A stretch of DNA of 64,000 nt from Adiantum capillus-veneris (Eukaryota; Streptophyta; Polypodiopsida; Polypodiales; Pteridaceae). Numbering within the stretch: position 1 is the first letter of the stretch; each line of letters opens with the position of its first letter. Location of the stretch: NCBI GenBank assembly GCA_014529385.2, contig CM043946.1, forward strand, positions 33,250,558 to 33,314,557, given 5' to 3'. A program made the translations under genes and the position numbers. Below the pieces are notes generated by a model. That model did no database searches, had not been told where the DNA came from, and saw only the letters and a program-made list of their open reading frames with translations. Shown here piece after piece: positions 1 through 9,893 of this stretch.

Positions 1-1
1 T

Positions 2-283
2 CATGTCAGCCTTCTAAGACCCTTTGTTGGTGATGTGCCAGAGAATATGCTTGATGAGGAACAACCCGAACTAGAAAAATTGGATGAAATCCTTGTTCCT
101 AAACAGATATTGGCACATAAAGAAAGAAAGGTTAGAGGAAAGGTTGCAAGACGCTATTTGGTGAAGTTCAAGAACTATCCATCGTTGGATGCCAAATGGA
201 TGGAAGAGTCTGAATTGGTTGATTCACCTCAACTATTGCAATTGTATCTTGAAGCCTTTCAGATGGAACCCACAGTGACTTGA
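2..283 (+). CDS. Ty3/gypsy pol C-terminus with chromodomain (partial, element C)
   Basis: Open from the window edge, so the start is missing. It begins with HVSLLRPF, the usual end of a gypsy integrase C-terminal region, then an acidic linker (residues about 12-28), then a chromodomain (about 29-85) with the hallmark RRYLVKFKNYPSLDAKWM followed by an acidic helix. In this family the chromodomain directs integration into histone-marked chromatin. A TGA ends the frame at 283, and a polypurine tract and LTR follow, so this is the last coding part of an element lying mostly left of the window. The same segment occurs as a broken copy at 4427-4756 on the minus strand. Confidence 0.9.
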   Translation, partial: HVSLLRPFVGDVPENMLDEEQPELEKLDEILVPKQILAHKERKVRGKVARRYLVKFKNYPSLDAKWMEESELVDSPQLLQLYLEAFQMEPTVT

Positions 284-591
284 TGTAGACTTTTTGGAGC
301 AAGGCAAGAGCATGGTTCATGATGCTCAAGAGAGTAGTTAAGCAATTGTATCTACTCTTTCCATACAGAATTTAGCTAGAGAAGTTTCTGCTTGAGAGTA
401 CACTAGAAGACTTCTATGCTTGATATATGTGTCGTAGCCAGGTTGGTGGGATTGTTTAATCGTCCAACGTTACATTTCCGGAAGCATGTATATCTTGGAT
501 TCCCATCATAGAATATATGTGATATCAGGAGATACTGCATGTATTATTGGCATGCAAGCGAGGTCGCTTGCAGTATTTCAAGGGTGGGGTG
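284..591 (+). other. 3' non-coding tail and polypurine tract of element C
   Basis: No coding signal. The last bases (580-591, AAGGGTGGGGTG) are a purine run directly before an LTR starting TGTCACC, as expected for the plus-strand primer of reverse transcription. Confidence 0.7.
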
Positions 592-1929
592 TGTCACCAG
601 GAGGTGTATTTTTCCTGTTGCCTTCCGTAAATAAGTACTAGATATTTTTATTTATTTTATTTTTACTTGTTTTCCTCGGAACCCTTGAAAAGGTGCAAGT
701 GGACATTGCATGGCCAGTGTGAAACGGCTGCGGCCGAATAGGTTTCTCACAGCGGGAGTCTGGGTCGGTCGGTCTGGGACTGGTCGGGCCAGTTAGCACT
801 GAATTCTGATGAGTATGGAAGCCTGTGTGCGCCAAATGAAATCTGGGCCACTCGGAAAGTCACAACTTTATAAGTCAATGGGAACTAGAGAATTAACTCA
901 AAAGGGGCAAACTGGACACATGGCGGCTCCTGGTGCAGTTTCCCACTTCCATCAGCAAGAGGGGGCGCCCAATTTGAGAGAGGAGGCTGATTTGACTCAG
1001 AAGTGACCTACAGTGTGTGTGTGTGAGTAGTGGGTGCAGGTCTACAGCTTTAATGGAAAGCTTGCCTTCTCCTCTGCCTCATATAGCGCGATGATTTGCT
1101 CTCGTGCATCTCTCTCTCTCCTTTGGCACATATGGTAATGCCCCACTAGTTGGGCTACTCAGTTGAACATGTACAGTTCTGTGGGTTTATGTGCGTTTGC
1201 CAAGGCAAGAGCCTTCTGAACAGGAACCGGATTAGCTAATTGCTAATCCCCCACAGGTACGCACAGTTCCATCACGAAAGATTGCGAGTTCGGAGAGTTT
1301 TCTCGCGTGAAAACTCGTCCAATTCACAGGGGAACTGTCCCATTGCGTGCGGGAGCCCTTGGGACACGCGCAGGCGTGTTCGCTCCGATAAAAACAATCC
1401 GAAACAACGAATTACAGCCTGCTGTGTTTTTCTGCAGGTTTAGGGTTTCGCACCTAAACTACAAGGCAACACCGGGGGAGCCTCGTGAGAGCCTTGGGAT
1501 GCGTGTACAGGCTTTTGGGCACCCGGCAGTGAAAAACAGGGAATTACAGCCCGCTGAATTTCTGTGACAGCTCACCAAAAAGCTTCCAGATAGCAAGGGA
1601 ACCCGTCCTAGACAGGTGCTTTTGACCTACAGGGGTTTTTGCGCCGTTATGCTACCAAAATCAGGTCGAAAACCTGTTTTCAGCCCTCGCCAGGTTTGGA
1701 CAGCTTTGTGAAAGCTTGTGCGAAGTGGTCGGATCGTCTACCTTAATTTCAATAAAGAAATACCAAAAGGGGCGCCAGTCTTTGGGGCCTACAGGGTGTC
1801 GGTCTCGTGTGCGTAGTGACATTCTAGTCGCTGGACGCAACTGTGTTCTCTTCCCTTCTCAGTGCTCTGTGTAAAGTTAACAGGTAATTGAAAGAAGTAC
1901 CGCCCTCTACGTTGTACAGGCCGGTTATA
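592..1929 (+). repeat. 3' LTR of element C
   Basis: Begins TGTCACC after a polypurine tract and ends GCCGGTTATA. It is collinear with the solo LTR at 20479-22188: both share the middle block around GCAAGAGCC, the late block GGGGCGCC followed by TTTGGGGCCTACAGG, and the terminus GCCGGTTA(T/C)A. An AATAAA poly(A) signal at 1751-1756 precedes the shared late block. Length 1338 bp. It ends directly against 50 bp of an A-family LTR, so C inserted into that LTR. The other end and the TSD lie outside the window. Confidence 0.8.
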
Positions 1930-1979
1930 GTAGGTTAGCTCCGTTCTTTACTGGCTTGACACGTCAGCAGTTTGTGGCA
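1930..1979 (-). repeat. A-family LTR fragment (first 50 bp of the 3' LTR of A4)
   Basis: Read on the minus strand it starts TGCCACAAACTGCTGACGTG, like other A-family LTRs, and is preceded by the polypurine run at 1980-1993. The rest was displaced by element C. Confidence 0.75.
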
Positions 1980-2489
1980 TCCCCCCTTCTTGAAAGAAAG
2001 TAATCGTCCGCCATTACAGCATATCTACAAAACAACTCAAGTTAGCTCAAAAAATTTCGAGGGTCACTCCGAGGGACATTCCGAGGGACAATCAATTTTC
2101 TTATTCCAAATCAAAGCTCTTGATATCCTGGGTCGTTGGCTTTCCAGAAGAATCTCATCCAATAAGGAGTCTCATTCCAGATCGAAACTCTTGATTTCCT
2201 GGGTCGGCTTCCCATAAGAATCTAATCCAATAAGGAATCTCATTCCAAATCGGAACTCTTGACATCCTGGGTCGTTGACTTCCCAGAAGTATCTCATCCA
2301 ATAAATAATATTCAATGGTTGGCACATCACAGTGCAACACAAATGCTCACATATGCATGTTACAAGACGCAACAAACAACGCCGGTGAGCACTCCCCCGA
2401 GACAGACGGTTTGCGGTATAAAGCTACTCAACAACTACCTCGTCACTCCCCCCACAAATAACCTAAAAAGGTCCGAGCCATGAGCTCAG

Positions 2490-2722
2490 AGGAGTGGTAC
2501 AACCAAACGCTCCCCATACCGCAACCTGCGTCGCTTGGAGGAACAAGCTTACAACCAAACGCTCCCCAGACATCCCGTTTGCGTCATTCAGAGATTTTCA
2601 AGCATACAACAAAACGCTCCCCGGACATCCCGTCTGCATCGTTCCGAGGTGTCAAGCATACAACGAAACGCTCCCCAGACATCCCGTCTGTGTCGTTTCG
2701 AGGTTCAAAAAATACCAAAACA
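2490..2722 (-). repeat. 54-bp tandem array, A4 copy
   Basis: About four degenerate units with the core AACGCTCCCC followed by a CGTCG/CATCG block and GAGGTT. Homologous arrays sit at the same place in A2 (5960-6228) and A(+) (about 23600-23760). Reading frames are broken in this copy on the element's sense strand. Confidence 0.8.
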
Positions 2723-2984
2723 GCATTTCTCACTACTCCACCCGAGAGTAAAATCACCAATCAATGAAACTAGTATTAAAACCAGATTCAAACAGTTCAA
2801 ATCGACACCAAGACAAGTTTATAACAGATACCATCCATTTCAAACAAATTCCAAACAAGATAACCAAACAAGTTCTCAAACACAATTCAAACTTAAAAAG
2901 CAATCTCGACATCAATCGAGCTCGAAAGACGACTGGCTTTCCAACCTGAAACCTACACCAAGATTACGAATAGATTACTTTCAT

Positions 2985-3290
2985 AAAGTTGTAGCCGACT
3001 GCAGCATGGTCCATAAACTCTTGAATAGTCGAAACAAACCTCGACAGGTAGTGTTCATGTGGCAGTGATGGTAGCCCCAAGATATACACTAGACCTCCAA
3101 GGTTCTCCGTTTAACGCCAAGTCGTAATCTGCTAGGGATTCTGTGGCAAGCATTTCAAGATACCCCACTCTGCCAAAAGTTGCACTCCAAAGAAAGATGT
3201 ATGAAGGCATGTAACTTCGGGCAAAATTTTCTTGAAAGCTTGCCAAGTCCTTGGAGTGTGCGGCTTAGTACTTATAGACATCCACCACTG
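2985..3290 (-). pseudogene. gag fragment of A4
   Basis: Minus-strand translation gives HTPRTWQAFKKIL, LAEWGILKCLP and the LADYDL region. These are homologous to the gag start of A(+) at 13440-13630 (HTPRTWQAFKKIF, GYPEILPMETLADYN) and to A2 at 7384-7330. Frameshifts break the frame. It begins almost directly at the LTR end, so the leader and most of the primer-binding site are missing. Confidence 0.7.
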
Positions 3291-3853
3291 TGTAACAAAC
3301 TTGGACATCCCTAATCTAGAATCTATCGCGACACGAGAGAGATTCACTTAAAATACTTCACAGAATCAAATCACAGTTATGTTGAGTCAACACGGCCCGG
3401 TGTAGTTCCGTGTCAAGACAGATTGGCTCCAAAGACTGGCGCCCCCTTCGGTATTTCTTTTTGTATTGATCTTTGAGCAAAGTACAACTCCCGAGGGTCC
3501 TTTGCTCTCAGACTCTGCATCCAGATGCTCTGCAGAGTGAGGCCGTTGGGTTCCTTTTATTCCTACAAGGGATGCCAAAAGAAAAGCCCCACAAGCAATA
3601 ACTCAAAAACTTCTAACTCAAAAGCAGTAGGCGCAAAAGCAGCCAGCGCTATTCACGGAAATCCGTATAGCTGTGCCACGTTAGCTTTGTCAGTGCAATT
3701 TACGAAAATCTGTACGTTCTGCCACGTCAACAGTCAACGCAATTCACGATGTCCGTACAGCCAGCAACTAGTTCGTTTTTACTATCCTAGTGTCCATAGG
3801 GCCCTGTCAGATGGAACACTTATAAGGTCATGCCACGTCAGCAGTTTGTGACA
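3291..3853 (-). repeat. A-prime LTR (shared by A3 and A4)
   Basis: Minus strand starts TGTCACAAACTGCTGACGTG after a purine tract (3856-3866) and ends TTGTTACA; 563 bp. It carries the late LTR block GAAATACCGAAGGGGGCGCC. It diverges from the 670-bp LTR at 4757-5426 but keeps the same order of motifs. It looks like a 3' LTR to its right side (polypurine tract) and a 5' LTR to its left side (gag), so two elements share it. Confidence 0.75.
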
Positions 3854-4426
3854 TACCCCCTTCTTGAAATAATTGTAATACCCCTCGATTACGCATACAA
3901 AACAGAAAGAGGCCATAAACCAGTTCAATAGACACTGACTCTAAGTACCGACGCACTAGACACAACACATCTAGCACTTGTACAAAGACGACAGTCACAT
4001 CACATCACATGACATCACATCCACATCAAATCAATCACATAAAGATTCATTCCAAATATCAGACCATGACTGTCAGCAACGTATTTAGTAATCGCATCTA
4101 GATCCATCCCGGACCTCACTAATGTCGGATTAACTAGTCCTTATTGCGACCATGTCTGTAAAGATTCTCAAGACCAAAATGCTGCAGACATTTCGTCTTT
4201 CAGTTCCTGCACTCAACAAATCACATGAAAGGATACACATCATTCAGGTTCAATTTCAAGAATTCCCATTTTCATCATTCATAAAGTCATACAGCAAAAT
4301 ACTGTCATCACAACAGTATCCTTGAAATCCAAAGGAAAATCAGTGACTCTATTCCATCCTGACAATCTATGACAAAGGAGCAGAGTGACTCCCTCTTGTG
4401 CAGTCCCTTCTGCACCAGATTCAACT
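3854..4426 (-). other. 3' non-coding region of A3
   Basis: No ORF of interest. Lies between the chromodomain pseudogene and the polypurine tract at 3856-3866 (minus-strand AAGAAGGGGGT). Several short ACATCACAT-type repeats lie near 3990-4020. Confidence 0.5.
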
Positions 4427-4756
4427 CTACTGATCCACGGGACCTTTCAAAGTAGACGCAACTAAATCGAAAGCCTCAAGGTAAAGTTCCAAAATCTGAG
4501 GAGTATCTGCTACGTCCTCCTCCTTCATCCACTTCGCATCCAATGCCGGATAGTTCTTAAATTTCACTAAGAACCGCCGAATCACTTTACCTTTCACTTT
4601 TCTTTCCTTATGTGCCAAAATCTGTTATGGAACGAGTATCTCCTCGCTCTCTTCTACTTCGGGTTGCTCATCAGGCTCCCCATCAACTGGCACCTCACCC
4701 TTAAAGGGTTTCAATAGACTCACATGAAATACATTGTGAATCTTCTAAGTATCTGG
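4427..4756 (-). pseudogene. Broken gypsy integrase tail and chromodomain (A3)
   Basis: Minus-strand reading gives KIHNVFHVSLLKPF, an acidic linker, then the chromodomain core RRFLVKFKNYPALDAKWM. Two in-frame stops interrupt it: a TAG just before KIHNVF, where family members have Trp, and a TAA at 4627-4625, where the copy at 2-283 has Lys. Everything upstream of the integrase tail is missing, and the LTR at 4757 follows immediately. This is therefore an internal-deletion derivative. Confidence 0.8.
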
Positions 4757-5426
4757 TGTCACAAGACGGGCACCACGTGCCGATAGAAAAGAGCAGACTG
4801 AACAAACTTTTAGCACTTCAATAACAACTGAACTGAAAGAGGGAGACGACACACGACACGGAGTGGCGGAATTCCACCCTAGAGAGTATTGGCCCCAAAC
4901 CTTGGCGCCCCTTTCGGTATTTCTTTATGTTGCATCAACACAATACAAACCGGTACTCGAGACTCTGCACCTTCGCCAAGAAGCATGCCAAAGAATGAAC
5001 CTTAACCTCATATTTAAAGGCCCTAGGCCCCAAAAGCAATTTACAGTAAAAAGCCTTCAAACTCAAAAGCATCTGGTCCAAAAGCAAAGCCAAAAAGCTG
5101 TCAGCATAAATCATGGAAATCCGTACAACCTGATAGGCCAGCAGTCAACGCAAAACGCGAAAATCCGTACAGCATGCCACGTCATCAGTCAACGTGATTT
5201 TAGAAAATTTGCCACGTCATCAACCAGCTTCGCAATTCTTTTGTGTGTGTGAGTCTTGCTTTATTTTTATTCTTTATGTCACTTGGGGCCCCATCGGACG
5301 GGGTCCCCATAAGTTGGTAGGACTTCTTCTTCTGTTACTTCTTCTTCTTAGGGTTTTGGCCCCTCGGCCAGTATCTGTAAGTTGGCTCCATTCTTCAGGG
5401 CTTTGACACGTCAGCAGTTTGTTACA
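4757..5426 (-). repeat. A-family LTR (shared by A2 and A3)
   Basis: Minus strand TGTAACAAACTGCTGACGTG to CTTGTGACA, 670 bp, collinear with LTRs at 9129, 12584, 25131 and 26252. A purine tract (5427-5438) abuts its upstream side, marking it as the 3' LTR of A2. On its downstream side it abuts pol debris of A3 with no intact primer-binding site. Confidence 0.85.
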
Positions 5427-5950
5427 TCTCCCCTTCTTGAAAGAGAGTAATCGTCCGCGATTACAGCATATCTACAAAACAACTCAAGTTAGCTCAAAAA
5501 AAAATTCAGAGGGTCATTCCGAGGGACATTCCGCAGTTTGCTCTTTTTGTTAAGGAGTTAGCTTCTCCTCTCGGCTCTTTTGATCAAGGAGTTAGCTTCT
5601 CCTTTCGACTGTTTTGATCAAGGAATTAGCTTCTCCTTTCGTCCACATCGAAACTCTTGATATTCCGGCGTAGTAAAATTAGCCATCACACCCAGACCAT
5701 ATTGATCTTCCACGGGTGTCTTGATGCACTTAAATTACATACCCAGGCAATCTCATCCAATTAGGAATATTCAGTAATTGGCACATCACAATGCAACACA
5801 AATGCTTACATATGCATGTTACAAGACACAACAAACAGCACCGTTGAGCACTCCCCCGAGACAAACGGTCTGCGGTATGAAGCTACTCAACGACTACCTC
5901 GTCACTCCCCCCGCAAATAACCTAAAAAGGTCCGGGCCATGAGCTCAGAG
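5427..5950 (-). other. 3' region of A2 with tandem hairpin words
   Basis: Contains the A-family 3' motif (GCGATTAC near 5458) and three tandem copies of about 32 bp at 5545-5642, each holding AGGAGTTAGCTTCTCCT, an imperfect inverted repeat. Two units of the same kind sit in A(+) at 24962-25015. No gene seen. Confidence 0.6.
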
Positions 5951-5959
5951 GACTGTACA

Positions 5960-6228
5960 ACCAAACGCTCCCCAGACCGCAATCTGCGTCGCTTGGAGGT
6001 TCAAGCATACAACCAAACGCTCCCCAAGCATCGGCCTGCGTCGTTCGGAGGTTTTCTAGCATACAACGGAACGCTCCCCATGCATCGGCCTGCGTCGTTC
6101 CAAGGTTTTCAAACATACAACGAAACGCTCCCCAGGCATCGGCCTGCATCGTTCCGAGGTTTTCAAACATACAACGAAACGCTCCCCAAGCATCGGCCTG
6201 TGTCGTTTCGAGGTTCAAACAATACCAA
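5960..6228 (-). repeat. 54-bp tandem array, A2 copy (five units)
   Basis: Five 54-bp units with the core AACGCTCCCC-(A/G)GCATCGGCCTG. Since 54 is a multiple of 3, both strands stay open: the sense strand repeats TTQADAWGAFRCM and the antisense repeats NETLPRHRPASFRGF, each as an 18-residue unit. Whether it is translated or acts as DNA/RNA is unknown. Confidence 0.85.
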
Positions 6229-6411
6229 AACAGTATTTCTCACTTCTCCACCAAGGAGTAAAAAATCACCAATTAATGAAACCAGTATTAAAACCAGAGT
6301 CAAACATTTCAAATCGGAACCAAAACAGGTTTAAAACAAATAGCATCCATTTCAAACAATACTTTCTCAAACAATGTTTAAAAGTATCTAACTAGAAAAC
6401 AACTAGAGAGG

Positions 6412-7384
6412 TCATTCAGGGTTTTGTTCGGACAACCGAACTTTAAGGACAATGGGCTTGCCCTTCTGCATCACGATGATGGTTCGGTTCCAGACCTGGA
6501 GAGTTGCATCATTCTTGTCGTGCCAGGGCATGCCCAAGAGAACGTCGCAATTGCCCAACTTCATAATGTGGAAATCGGCTTTTCCATGATAATCTTGTAT
6601 AGTCACTGGAAGTGCACCAATGAGCGGTACCACTTTTTTGAGTTTGCCCAGTGGCTAGCTCAGCTTCAATTTCTCCACCCTCTGCATCATAATCAAAGTG
6701 CATCTGCTTCAAGAATTCTGGATGGATGAAGTTTTCCATAGCTCCAGGGTCAAAGAAAATAAGGGCTTTCAAGCCGTTGACTTTTCCATAAGCTCTACAT
6801 AATTCATTAAAACTCTGGAGGTGTATACCATAAATATCGGGTACTAGTCCAATAGCAAGTCTAGCCTTCTTGGTCGGAGGTGGCCCCGGGGATCTGTCTG
6901 ACGTGGGAGCAAGAGGTTGCATTGAGGACGTCGAGGCTCGCTCAGGACATGTATTACGTATGCCCTGTTTGGAAACATTCGAAGCATCGGCCTTCTTGTA
7001 ACAAGGCGTCTCGTTGACGTTGTGTCAAATGAGGCCATTGAGATTGGTTTTCACGGGATTCCCAAGAATTTGTTCGTTGTTGCCGGGAGTTCTGGTTAGT
7101 GGACGGAGGTTCTTTTGTGGTAAACTCCGGCTTTCCTTTCATGAGCTTGTAGCCGACCGCGGCATGGTCCTTAAGCTCTTGCATGGTAGAGATTTGCTTG
7201 GAGAGATTGCGGAGTTTATGGTAGTCCAATGGTGTAGCGCTTGCACTGGTCCTCCAAGGAAATGAACTTAAAGAAGGACACCAGAAGGTACACGTCGAGA
7301 AACCTTTGGTTATAGTTGTCCATAGTTTCGATGGCAAGCATTTTCAAGTTGCCCCACTCTGCCAAAATCCAAACTTCAAACATC
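6412..7384 (-). pseudogene. gag-protease of A2, frameshifted
   Basis: Minus-strand domains in order: gag core (about 7384-7140, AEWGNLKMLAIETMDNY), the block TMQELKDHAAVGYKLMKGKP, a CCHC zinc knuckle (CFECFQTGH...C, near 6985-6945), then an aspartic protease with IFFDPGAMENFIHPEF (D-P-G in the catalytic loop) and the later GNCDVLLGMPWH flap region. The frame breaks at least three times: near 7210, inside the zinc knuckle after the His, and in the A-run near 6630. No RT follows; the tandem array comes next. The 5' end is cut off by an LTR-B fragment at 7385. Confidence 0.85.
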
Positions 7385-7842
7385 TTGATGAAAAATGCTA
7401 GGGATTGAAGTTCTTGCTTGGAGGAGAAACCGCCACCAACGTTCTTGCTGAGAAGTTGTCAGTTGAGAAATGGTGCTCCTGCTGCCTCTTCTGCCTGAAA
7501 GTGCTAGCGCTAGATTTGCTTATATACAAACTTAGCAAAATTGCCCTACCTACTTTCCAACAAAAGTCACTTATAAATAATAAGTGAAAAATGTCAAAAA
7601 TAGGGAAAATAGGTTTAATGCACTGGAAAATTCCCCTGGTGGATTCTGATGGGAATGCTTATGATCATGCTGTGTGCGACCAGAGGATATACATCTACAC
7701 TAAGTGACTGGGCATGCACGGCCTGCGAACAGACTCACAAAAGTGCCAGATCACTTCTAAATCTAGACTGACTGGACTGATTGAACCCTTGTCGTACTGT
7801 AGCTTGTCCATGGACACATAGGGTTGGATGTGTCACGTGACA
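7385..7842 (-). repeat. Truncated LTR B
   Basis: Minus strand starts TGTCACGTGACACATCC and follows the LTR-B order of motifs (GTGTCCATGGACAAGC, GCATGCCCAGTCACTTAG, AAGTGACTTTTGTTGG). It stops at CTAGCATTTTT, directly fused to A2 gag. It is closest to the 887-bp variant at 23946. The start sits directly in the integrase remnant of E. Confidence 0.8.
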
Positions 7843-7945
7843 GATGACGAGAACTGTAACCACGTGCCAATGTTCTCCCAAATAGCCTTCCATAACAAAC
7901 TCGTGAATCGGGGATCTCTGTCACGGACTATGGTCTCAAGCATGC
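7843..7945 (-). pseudogene. Integrase fragment of element E (downstream of D insertion)
   Basis: Minus-strand translation gives ETIVRDRDPRFTSLLWK and NIGTWLQFSSS, the region of the second catalytic Asp of a gypsy integrase (usual form SDRDPRFTS). It continues the integrase that breaks off at 27646: the bases CATGC at 7941-7945 repeat at 27641-27645 as the TSD of element D. Confidence 0.85.
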
Positions 7946-8353
7946 TGTAAGGATTCTAGGTACTAATTCTTAATTAAGTACTTACATTCATGATTAAAAC
8001 TTAAGAAACTTAAACTTGACTCAAAGATAAGACTTAGAAGACTCTATGTTTGATTGATGAATTAATAAATTAGTTACAAGGGTGTTCTTATATAGAAACT
8101 GAAGAGACACGATGAAAAGACATGACTCTAGGCCAATAGTCGTGTCCCTCTGCTGTAGAGTCGTGACCCTTCGGCGTAAAGGTGCAGCCATCCGCTGAAG
8201 AGGCATGGCTATTCGCTGAACAGGTGCAACTCTTAGACGAAGAGACGCATCCTTTGGAGAATTGGGGTCTCGGATCTGGTACGTCTTGGAATATGCAAAA
8301 GGATTAAGTGAAGAAGGTGGTACAAAGATAAAGAATACGACACAATCATGATA
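7946..8353 (-). repeat. 3' LTR of element D
   Basis: Collinear with 27229-27640, with small indels. Minus-strand end is TTACA; start is slightly degraded (TATCATGATTG versus TGTCACGATTG). The purine tract 8354-8363 precedes it on the sense strand. Confidence 0.85.
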
Positions 8354-8457
8354 TTCCCTCCCATTTAAAATAAAAGCCAGGGATAGTTGTAAAAACTCCG
8401 AGAGAAGGAAATGTATTGTTATAGTGCTTTTGCACCCAAAGCTCTTTTTGTTAAGTC

Positions 8458-8919
8458 CTATGTCATGGCATTGTTATTGACCATAACTATTTTGCCAAAC
8501 TGAAAACTAATCATATCTGCAACTTGATCAATGCCTTTGTCAAAGTCATTTGTAACGTCGAGCTTTGTCCAAGAAAAGATTGAATCGTTATCTGCTTCAA
8601 GTGAAACTTTTAGTAAATTGACTTGAGTTTTCTGTTTAGTGATGATCATTGGTTTGAAATCTGCAAGATATTCCATTGGTTTGTCTCGAACAGTAAAATC
8701 CTTTTGAAGGGATGTCGTAAACTGAGACAGAGTAGTGTTTGGAGGTATATCCATTTGTAAAGGTTTATCACTGGAACAAGTTGTGTCCAAAGATTCAATC
8801 GCAGCGAGTGAAGTCGTGCTGCAAGAGTCTGTTTCTCTTTTATACTTTGCTCTGCTGAAGGTGAGGACTGGAGTCTTCAAGTTTGAAGAATTATCATTCA
8901 CCACTGCATTTGGTATTTG

Positions 8920-8921
<2 letters not shown>
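8458..8921 (-). CDS. Unknown ORF near the 3' end of element D
   Basis: Open minus-strand frame of about 150 codons ending at 8458, without an ATG: the frame runs back into the GA/CT repeat at 8922-8972. The product would be Ser/Thr/Asp-rich with no membrane segment or known motif. Its sense-strand place between the D coding region and the purine tract suggests it is the decayed 3' end of a D-encoded protein. I do not recognise the family. Confidence 0.35.

Positions 8922-8972
<51 letters not shown>
8922..8972. repeat. (GA)n microsatellite
   Basis: About 25 GA dinucleotides. Confidence 0.95.
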
Positions 8973-8976
<4 letters not shown>

Positions 8977-9004
8977 TATTCTACAAGGGCAATGAAGAGG
9001 CGAA

Positions 9005-9128
9005 TTTTTTTGCCTAGATCACGGCCGAAAAAAGGATTATGCGTTTCTTGGTTGTCACACAAGAACAAAAATCTTCTAAATCTTCGGCTTTCTCAACAGG
9101 TATTAAGGCTTCCAATTGAGAAGGGGGA
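9005..9128 (-). pseudogene. Element D coding segment (downstream piece)
   Basis: Minus-strand frame with SQLEALIPVEKAEDLEDF and TTKKRIILFSAVI. It continues the frame of the segment at 9777-9893 if the LTR 9129-9776 is removed. The EDL...KRI spacing resembles EDLLILSLCKRI in the upstream segment, hinting at an internal repeat. No known domain. Confidence 0.4.
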
Positions 9129-9776
9129 TGTAACAAACTACTGACATGTCAAAGCCCTGAAGAAGGGGGCCAACTTGCAAATGTCGGCCGAGGGGCCTAA
9201 ACCCTAAGAAGAACAAGTAACAGAAGAAGAAGTCCTACCAACTTATGGGGACCCCGTTCGATGGGGCCCCAAGTGACATAAAGGATAAAATAAAGCAGGA
9301 CCCGCACACACACACGCAAATTGATGACGTGGCAGATTTTCGAAAATTGCGCTGGCATGATGACGTGGCAGGCTGTACGGATTTCCGCGTTTTGAGCTGA
9401 CTACTATACGGAATTCCGTATTTACGCTGGCAGCTTTTTGGCTTTGCTTTTGGACCAAATGCTTTTGAGTTTGAAGGCTTTTTACTGTAAATTGCTTTTG
9501 GGGCCTAGGGCCTTTAAATATGAGGTTAGGGCTCATTCTCTAGCATGCTTCCTGGAGAAGGTGCAGAGTCTGGAGTACCGGCTTTTACTGAGTTGATGCA
9601 ATATAAAGAAATACCGAAAGGGGCGCCGAGGTTTGGGGCCAATACTCTCTGAGATGGAATTTCGCCACTCCGTGTCGCATGTTGTCTCTCTCTCTCTCAG
9701 TTTAGTTGTTATTGAAGTGCTAAAAGTCTGTTCAGTCTGTTCTTTTCTGTTGGCACATGGTGCATGTCTTGTGACA
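9129..9776 (+). repeat. A-family LTR inserted in element D
   Basis: TGTAACAAACTACTGACATG to CATGTCTTGTGACA, 648 bp, plus orientation. It is preceded by AGAAGGGGGA, which looks like an A-family polypurine tract, but no A internal DNA is recognisable to its left. The flanking five bases (GGGGA and GAGGT) do not match, so no clean TSD. Confidence 0.8.
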
Positions 9777-9893
9777 GAGGTCGAGGGAGTTGTTGCCTCT
9801 TAGACCTCTGAAGGATCCTCTTGCACAAGGAAAGGATCAATAAATCTTCAATTTTACCACCATCAGACAAGAAAAACTTAAATGTAGGGCACG
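9777..9893 (-). pseudogene. Element D coding segment (middle piece)
   Basis: Minus-strand frame with PTFKFFLSDGGKIEDLL, continuous with the segment at 11832-12578 once solo LTR G is removed. No known domain. Confidence 0.45.

Larger units (their letters stand above)
1980..3290 (-). mobile_element. Internal region of non-autonomous A-family element (A4)
   Basis: On the minus strand: a gag fragment next to the LTR at 3291-3853, a long non-coding stretch, a 54-bp tandem array, the conserved 3' region (GCGATTAC-type motif near 2013) and a polypurine tract at 1980-1993. No reverse transcriptase or integrase is visible, so the unit needs enzymes from elsewhere. The arrangement matches A2 and A(+). 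Confidence 0.7.

Noticed and set aside
9129-9776. Clean solo LTR with TSD
   Set aside because: The flanking bases GGGGA and GAGGT do not match, and a polypurine-like run precedes it. It is an A-type LTR but its mode of insertion is unclear.
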